43,883 nucleotides of DNA, from contig CAMAQM010000015.1 of the NCBI GenBank assembly GCA_945860545.1, positions 1 through 43,883 on the forward strand. Direction: 5' to 3'. The position numbers and the translations under genes are program-made. A model generated the notes under the pieces. The model was not told the DNA's origin. It ran no database searches and worked only from the letters and a program-made list of their open reading frames with translations. Source of the stretch: Bifidobacterium breve. GTDB taxonomy: Bacteria; Actinomycetota; Acidimicrobiia; Acidimicrobiales; Acidimicrobilacustridaceae. Positions 40,296 to 43,883 of this stretch are shown piece after piece; the first letter of the stretch is position 1; each line of letters starts with the position of its first letter.

Positions 40296-41387
40296 TCAGT
40301 CGAGCACCAACTGCGCCGACGGGTCTGGTGTGGGTAAGTGCATCGGCCCAACAATCCCCGCTGGGGCGTCACACACCGCCCCGACGGCGTTGACGAGCCG
40401 GTTGGCCGCCACGGCGTTCCCCCCACCCGCCGCGCCGGGTTCGTCGTGTTCGATCCCGTGCACCGTGACCTCGAGATGGGGGTTCCCGCTCACCACCACC
40501 TTGTGCTCCCCACCGGGCGACGCCGGCCGGGGCCACTGCGGGGCGCACTCGGGGTGGATGCGGGTGACGTGGTCGACGACGAGAAGGGGTCGGCCCGCCA
40601 CGGTGGCGGTCACCTCGAAACGGAAAGCGCCCTGCGTTCCAGCGTCGAAACGCCCCATGGCATCGGTGTCGACGTCGGTTTCGAGCGCGCATCGCTCCAC
40701 CGACGTGGTCACCGCCTCAACCTCCACCCCGAGCAGGTCGGCGAGGTTCCGCAACGCCGGCTCCCACACGTAACGCAACGACCCGTCGTGGAGCATCACC
40801 GGCAACTCGTCGAGAGACCGTCCGAATCCGATGACGTTGCGAACCACGTCGGGTTGGTCGTACAGGCTGTAGTCGAAGAGTTCCTGGATCCGGATCTCGG
40901 TCACGTTGGCAGACACGGTGGCCACGAGCGCCGGCAGCACGTCAACCACCCAGCCCGGATCGATGCCGGAGACGAACACCGACGAGCCGCCGGCGGCGCA
41001 CGCCGTCCCAATCCGCTCAGCGAGTCCACCTGGCACGGTGGGCGGGTGCGCCAGCGGGTAGAACGAGGTGCTCAGCACATTGGCGCCTGAACGCAGGCAC
41101 CACTCGAGATCGTCGAGGGCCGCACCGGGACGGGTGTCGGCGGTGGCGGTGTAGATCACGGCGTCCACTCCCGGCACCACCGATGCTGCGTCGTCAGTGG
41201 CGGTCACCCCAATGGGTGCGAGGCCCGCCAGTGTGCCGGCGTCGACACCGACCTTGGCGGGGTCCGACACGACGACCCCGACCAGCTCGAGGTCCCGGTG
41301 GGCGACCGCCGCCCGAATGGCTGGCCGCCCCACGTTTCCGGTGCCCCACACCACCACACGACGACGCTGCACTCGCTGACCCCCCAT
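40296..41387 (-). CDS. DapB-like NAD(P)-binding oxidoreductase
   Basis: This 363-residue protein has an N-terminal Rossmann fold (RRVVVWGTGNVGRPAIRAAV) and LVGVVVSDPAKVGVDAG, the pattern of the dihydrodipicolinate reductase-like/amine-dehydrogenase-like family. GIDPGWVVDVLPAL and IRIQELFDYSLYDQPDVV follow. Similar proteins are common beside P450 and steroid-degradation genes in actinobacteria; their substrates are mostly unknown. I chose ATG 41387 because the fold begins there and TACGGT lies seven bases upstream (41400-41395), suggesting a leaderless transcript. A further upstream start would add 44 residues of unlikely sequence. It is divergent from the YbjQ gene. Confidence 0.85.
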   Translation of the reverse strand: MGGQRVQRRRVVVWGTGNVGRPAIRAAVAHRDLELVGVVVSDPAKVGVDAGTLAGLAPIGVTATDDAASVVPGVDAVIYTATADTRPGAALDDLEWCLRSGANVLSTSFYPLAHPPTVPGGLAERIGTACAAGGSSVFVSGIDPGWVVDVLPALVATVSANVTEIRIQELFDYSLYDQPDVVRNVIGFGRSLDELPVMLHDGSLRYVWEPALRNLADLLGVEVEAVTTSVERCALETDVDTDAMGRFDAGTQGAFRFEVTATVAGRPLLVVDHVTRIHPECAPQWPRPASPGGEHKVVVSGNPHLEVTVHGIEHDEPGAAGGGNAVAANRLVNAVGAVCDAPAGIVGPMHLPTPDPSAQLVLD

Positions 41388-41394
41388 GGGCTGC

Positions 41395-41400
41395 ACCGTA
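41395..41400 (-). promoter_or_regulatory. -10 element of leaderless promoter for the DapB-like gene
   Basis: On the minus strand TACGGT ends seven bases before ATG 41387, with no ribosome site between. No TCTGAC-N5-GTCAGA operator is present in this 92-base divergent gap. Confidence 0.35.
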
Positions 41401-41426
41401 CCCCGGTGACCCCAGCCGCGCTCCGT

Positions 41427-41432
41427 TAGGCT
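41427..41432 (+). promoter_or_regulatory. Possible -10 element for the YbjQ gene
   Basis: TAGGCT in CGTTAGGCT resembles an actinobacterial -10. It would give a leader of about 40 bases that includes AAGGAG (41467-41472) eight bases before ATG 41480. Confidence 0.35.
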
Positions 41433-41479
41433 CTCGACACTGCGACCAACCACCAGCCGCTGACCCAAGGAGCACCACC

Positions 41480-41833
41480 ATGGCTGCCGACGACCGTGCA
41501 CCCACCACACCTCTGGCACTCCCGGTCAGCACCACCTTTGAGATCGATGGTCGCGCCGGCAACGTGCTCGGCCCCTGCTTTGGGGTGATCGCCCGCTCCA
41601 TGGGCTTCACCCGAGGGGTGGTGGGCGGTGTGAAATCGCTAAAGCGGGGCAACATCACCGAGTACTCCGCCACGCTCGAGGAGGGCCGACGAGAAGCGGT
41701 GGAACGCATGGTGGACCACGCCGTGGCCATGGGAGCCAACGCCGTGACCGGCGTGCGATTCGACTCAAGCGACATCTCCGAAGGCATCGTGGAGATCGTC
41801 GCCTACGGCACCGCCGTGGTCATCGAAAACTGA
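41480..41833 (+). CDS. YbjQ/UPF0145 family small protein
   Basis: This 117-residue protein has VSTTFEIDGRAGNVLGPCFGVIARS, EYSATLEEGRREAVERMVDHAVAMGANAVTGVRFDSS and a C-terminal IVAYGTAVVIEN. The pattern matches the YbjQ (PF01906-like) family, which forms a pentameric beta barrel and has sometimes been called heavy-metal-binding; its biological role is not settled. AAGGAG precedes ATG 41480 by seven bases. It has no obvious connection to the catabolic genes. The third P450 gene follows after 22 bases. Confidence 0.88.
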   Translation: MAADDRAPTTPLALPVSTTFEIDGRAGNVLGPCFGVIARSMGFTRGVVGGVKSLKRGNITEYSATLEEGRREAVERMVDHAVAMGANAVTGVRFDSSDISEGIVEIVAYGTAVVIEN

Positions 41834-41855
41834 GCGATACCGAGGCGGGACAGCG

Positions 41856-43055
41856 ATGAACGACCGACGACACGAACCGCTCACCGAGCAACTCGCCGAC
41901 GAGGTCTTTCCCCACGACGACCCGTTCCCGCTCTACGCCGGCCTGCGTGCCGCCGGGCCGCTGGTGTGGAACGCCACCGGTGGGTACTGGGTGGCTGCCC
42001 GTCACGCCGAGGTGACCGCCGTCGGTGCGGACGCCACCCGATTCTGTTCGGGCCGGGGAATCCTGACGTTCGAGATCGGGGTGGAGTACCCCACCCCGCC
42101 GACCATGATGCACACCGACCCCCCCGCCCACACTCGTTACCGGGCTCTGGTGCAACCGGCGTTCGGGCGACGGGTGGTGCGGGCGCTCGAACCCACGATC
42201 CGGGCTGCCGCCACGAAACTCGTCTCTCAGGTCCGCACCGACGAGCCCATCGACATCGTGGCTGATCTCGCTGCCATCCTCCCGGTGCAGGTCATCGGGA
42301 TGGTCCTGGGCATCCCCGAATCGGAGTGGCACCGGGTGTGGGCGTGGTCGGAAGCCAGCATTCCCGGCACGGAAACGTGGGCCGACCCGGATCGGCGCAA
42401 CGCCCTGCGGGCCGAAATGACCGCCGAGTTGGCGAACCTTGTGGCCTCAGCCCGCGTGACGCCACGCGATGACGTGATCAGTCAGTTGGTGCACGAGGAC
42501 CTCGATGGCGATCGACTGAGCGACGACGAGTTGGCGATGTTCCTCAACCAGTTGCTGGTGGCCGGCAACGAGACAACCCGCAACGCCATCTCCGGAGGCC
42601 TCGTCGCGTTCAGCGAACACACCGATCAGTGGCCCCGGCTCGTTGGCGACCGGGCGCTGGTGGACACCGCCACCGACGAGATCCTGCGATGGACGACACC
42701 GGTGATCGCCTTCATGCGCACCGCCACCGTGGACGCCAACGTTGGAGGTGTCCCCGTGGCCGCCGGTGACCCGATCCTGATGTTGTACGCGTCGGCCAAC
42801 CGCGATGAAGACGAGTTCGGGCTCGACGCCGACACGTTCCGTGTCGACCGATCACCGAATCACCACGTCGCCTTTGGGTTCGGGCCACACTTCTGTCTCG
42901 GAGCGGCGCTCGCCCGAATCGAGATCGCCGCCACTCTCGACGCACTTCTTGACGCCGGAGTCACCGCCATCGACACAGCCGGTGCGGTGCAGCGCTCACG
43001 CTCAACCATCATCGCCGGAGTCACCAACGCCCCTGTGGTGCTGCGGACCCGCTGA
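41856..43055 (+). CDS. Cytochrome P450 (third, subfamily not assigned)
   Basis: This 399-residue P450 has the N-terminal segment FPLYAGLRAAGPLVWNATGGYWVAARHAEV, MHTDPPAHTRYRALVQPAFGRR, the I-helix motif AGNETTRNAI, EILRW in the ExxR helix and heme loop FGFGPHFCLGAALARIE with Cys347. It is less like CYP125 or CYP142 than the two upstream P450s, so the substrate cannot be named; a sterol or terpenoid is possible from context. It is separated from them by the convergent DapB-like gene and the YbjQ gene, and no operator copy precedes it. It may be independently regulated. Confidence 0.9.
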   Translation: MNDRRHEPLTEQLADEVFPHDDPFPLYAGLRAAGPLVWNATGGYWVAARHAEVTAVGADATRFCSGRGILTFEIGVEYPTPPTMMHTDPPAHTRYRALVQPAFGRRVVRALEPTIRAAATKLVSQVRTDEPIDIVADLAAILPVQVIGMVLGIPESEWHRVWAWSEASIPGTETWADPDRRNALRAEMTAELANLVASARVTPRDDVISQLVHEDLDGDRLSDDELAMFLNQLLVAGNETTRNAISGGLVAFSEHTDQWPRLVGDRALVDTATDEILRWTTPVIAFMRTATVDANVGGVPVAAGDPILMLYASANRDEDEFGLDADTFRVDRSPNHHVAFGFGPHFCLGAALARIEIAATLDALLDAGVTAIDTAGAVQRSRSTIIAGVTNAPVVLRTR

Positions 43056-43068
43056 ACTGCCGGACGTC

Positions 43069-43883
43069 GTGCGCATCACCTGGATCGGACCGGTTCCTCC
43101 TCAACGTGGCGGCATCGCCCAACACGGAGCCCGCGTCGTTGAGGCGTTGGTGGCCCAAGGCCATGAGGTCCACGTCGAAGGATGGGCGTCGCCTTACCCT
43201 CGTCGGCTCTACCCCGGCGACCAACGTGATCCGGTCCCCCCCGGGCCACACACGGGTCGCACCGACCACCTTGCAGGAGCGGCGTCAGTGCGTCGCTCGC
43301 TGCGCTGGTGGGACCCGGCTGGCTGGTGGCTGGCTGGCCGTCGCTCCCGGTCATCGGATCTGATCGTGTTCCCGTGGTGGTCCACCGTGCAGGGACCCGC
43401 CATGCGCACGGCGCTTGCTGCGTGTGGCAGACACCCGAAGGTCGCCGTGATGGTGCACAACGTCGTGCCCCACGACCGTCACCTGGGGGATCTGGCGCTG
43501 ACCCGTACCGTGCTCGCCCAGGCCGACCGGGCGGTGGTGCACACGAGCCCACTGGCCACGGAACTCGGTACGGTCGTCCACGACCTGCCCGTCACGGTCA
43601 CGCCACATCCCCCCAACGTGGTGTTGACCCCGCAACCTCTCCCACCGGGACCTCCCTGGCGGTTGTTGGTGTTCGGCCATGTCCGTGACTACAAAGGTCT
43701 CGACCTCGCACTCGACACCGTTGGCGAGTTGCGCAGGCGGGACGTGCCGGCAGAGATGACCGTCGCCGGGCAATTCTGGGGGCCGGTCGAGCCGTGGCAG
43801 GAGCGGATCGAAGCCAACGGCCTCGGCGCCGTGGTGACCCTGCGACCGGGGTACGTGGCGGACACCGATCTCGACGAGCTGTT
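43069..43883 (+). CDS. Glycosyltransferase (GT4-like), N-terminal part, truncated by window end
   Basis: An open frame runs from GTG 43069, 13 bases after the P450 stop, to the right edge (271 codons, no stop). The product begins VRITWIGPVPPQRGGIAQHG, a glycine-rich donor-proximal start typical of GT-B glycosyltransferases. It continues with VAVMVHNVVPHD, ADRAVVHTSPLA, LLVFGHVRDYKGLDLALD (the GxxRxYKG start of the C-terminal Rossmann domain) and MTVAGQFWGP. This is the usual GT family 4 order. It probably builds a cell-surface or secondary-metabolite glycan and is unlike the catabolic genes to its left, so the functional cluster seems to end here. Confidence 0.85.
   Translation, partial: MRITWIGPVPPQRGGIAQHGARVVEALVAQGHEVHVEGWASPYPRRLYPGDQRDPVPPGPHTGRTDHLAGAASVRRSLRWWDPAGWWLAGRRSRSSDLIVFPWWSTVQGPAMRTALAACGRHPKVAVMVHNVVPHDRHLGDLALTRTVLAQADRAVVHTSPLATELGTVVHDLPVTVTPHPPNVVLTPQPLPPGPPWRLLVFGHVRDYKGLDLALDTVGELRRRDVPAEMTVAGQFWGPVEPWQERIEANGLGAVVTLRPGYVADTDLDEL

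Noticed and set aside
1-43883. tRNA, rRNA, CRISPR array, insertion sequence or attachment site
   Set aside because: No cloverleaf or rRNA-like sequence, no regularly spaced repeats, no transposase or integrase gene and no flanking repeats were seen.

Overview
The window looks like chromosomal DNA of a high-GC actinobacterium. GC-rich third positions, GTG starts, 4-nt ATGA/GTGA gene overlaps, many apparently leaderless promoters, four luciferase-like (F420-type) oxidoreductases and large FadE/FadD/P450 families all fit Actinomycetota. An Acidimicrobiia-type organism is my best guess, because the gene order is not the mycobacterial one; that is inference. There are no rRNA or tRNA genes, insertion sequences or CRISPR arrays, and no gene-free gap exceeds 300 bases.

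Almost every gene belongs to CoA-dependent breakdown of a bulky, probably steroid-like, substrate. Layout: (1) 1-1272, end of one acyl-CoA dehydrogenase and a second small one (+). (2) 1293-3777, minus-strand LLM oxidoreductase, SDR and crotonase, divergent from (3) 3853-11859, a plus-strand operon of amidohydrolase, FadD3-like ligase, Zn-ADH, two more acyl-CoA ligases and an SDR. (4) 11993-15084, a heteromeric acyl-CoA dehydrogenase pair plus an Hsd4A-like SDR. (5) 15109-16513, a membrane c-heme protein and a TetR regulator. (6) 16542-18435, divergent Hsd4A-like SDR and LLM oxidoreductase. (7) 18541-20184, two proteins of unknown function. (8) 20270-22489, a second amidohydrolase and a cyclase-family hydrolase. 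(9) 22482-28093, minus-strand operon of D-aminoacylase-like hydrolase, crotonase, 2,4-dienoyl-CoA-reductase-like flavoenzyme and LLM oxidoreductase, divergent from (10) 28264-30983, aldehyde dehydrogenase and CaiB-like protein. (11) 31001-32753, LLM oxidoreductase and SDR (-). (12) 32891-40282, a tightly overlapped block equivalent to the mycobacterial igr locus: FadE29-like, ChsH2-like MaoC-DUF35 fusion, FadE28-like, ChsH1-like, Ltp2-like aldolase, then CYP125-like and CYP142-like P450s. (13) 40296-43883, a DapB-like oxidoreductase (-), a YbjQ protein, a third P450 and the start of a glycosyltransferase.

The main hidden signal is a palindrome, TCTGAC-N5-GTCAGA, found six times, always between genes and just upstream of start codons: 3814, 11899, 17483, 20220, 28154 and 32822. 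It ties the operons above into one apparent regulon, and the TetR protein at 15860-16513 is the obvious candidate to bind it. The motif does not resemble the KstR or KstR2 motifs as I remember them. Biologically I read the region as a sterol or sterol-like side-chain and ring catabolic regulon. P450s oxidise the side chain, ligases make CoA esters, paired FadE enzymes dehydrogenate, ChsH1/ChsH2 hydrate and Ltp2 cleaves propionyl-CoA off. Two amidohydrolases, several LLM enzymes and a D-aminoacylase-like hydrolase are regulon members whose steps are unknown.
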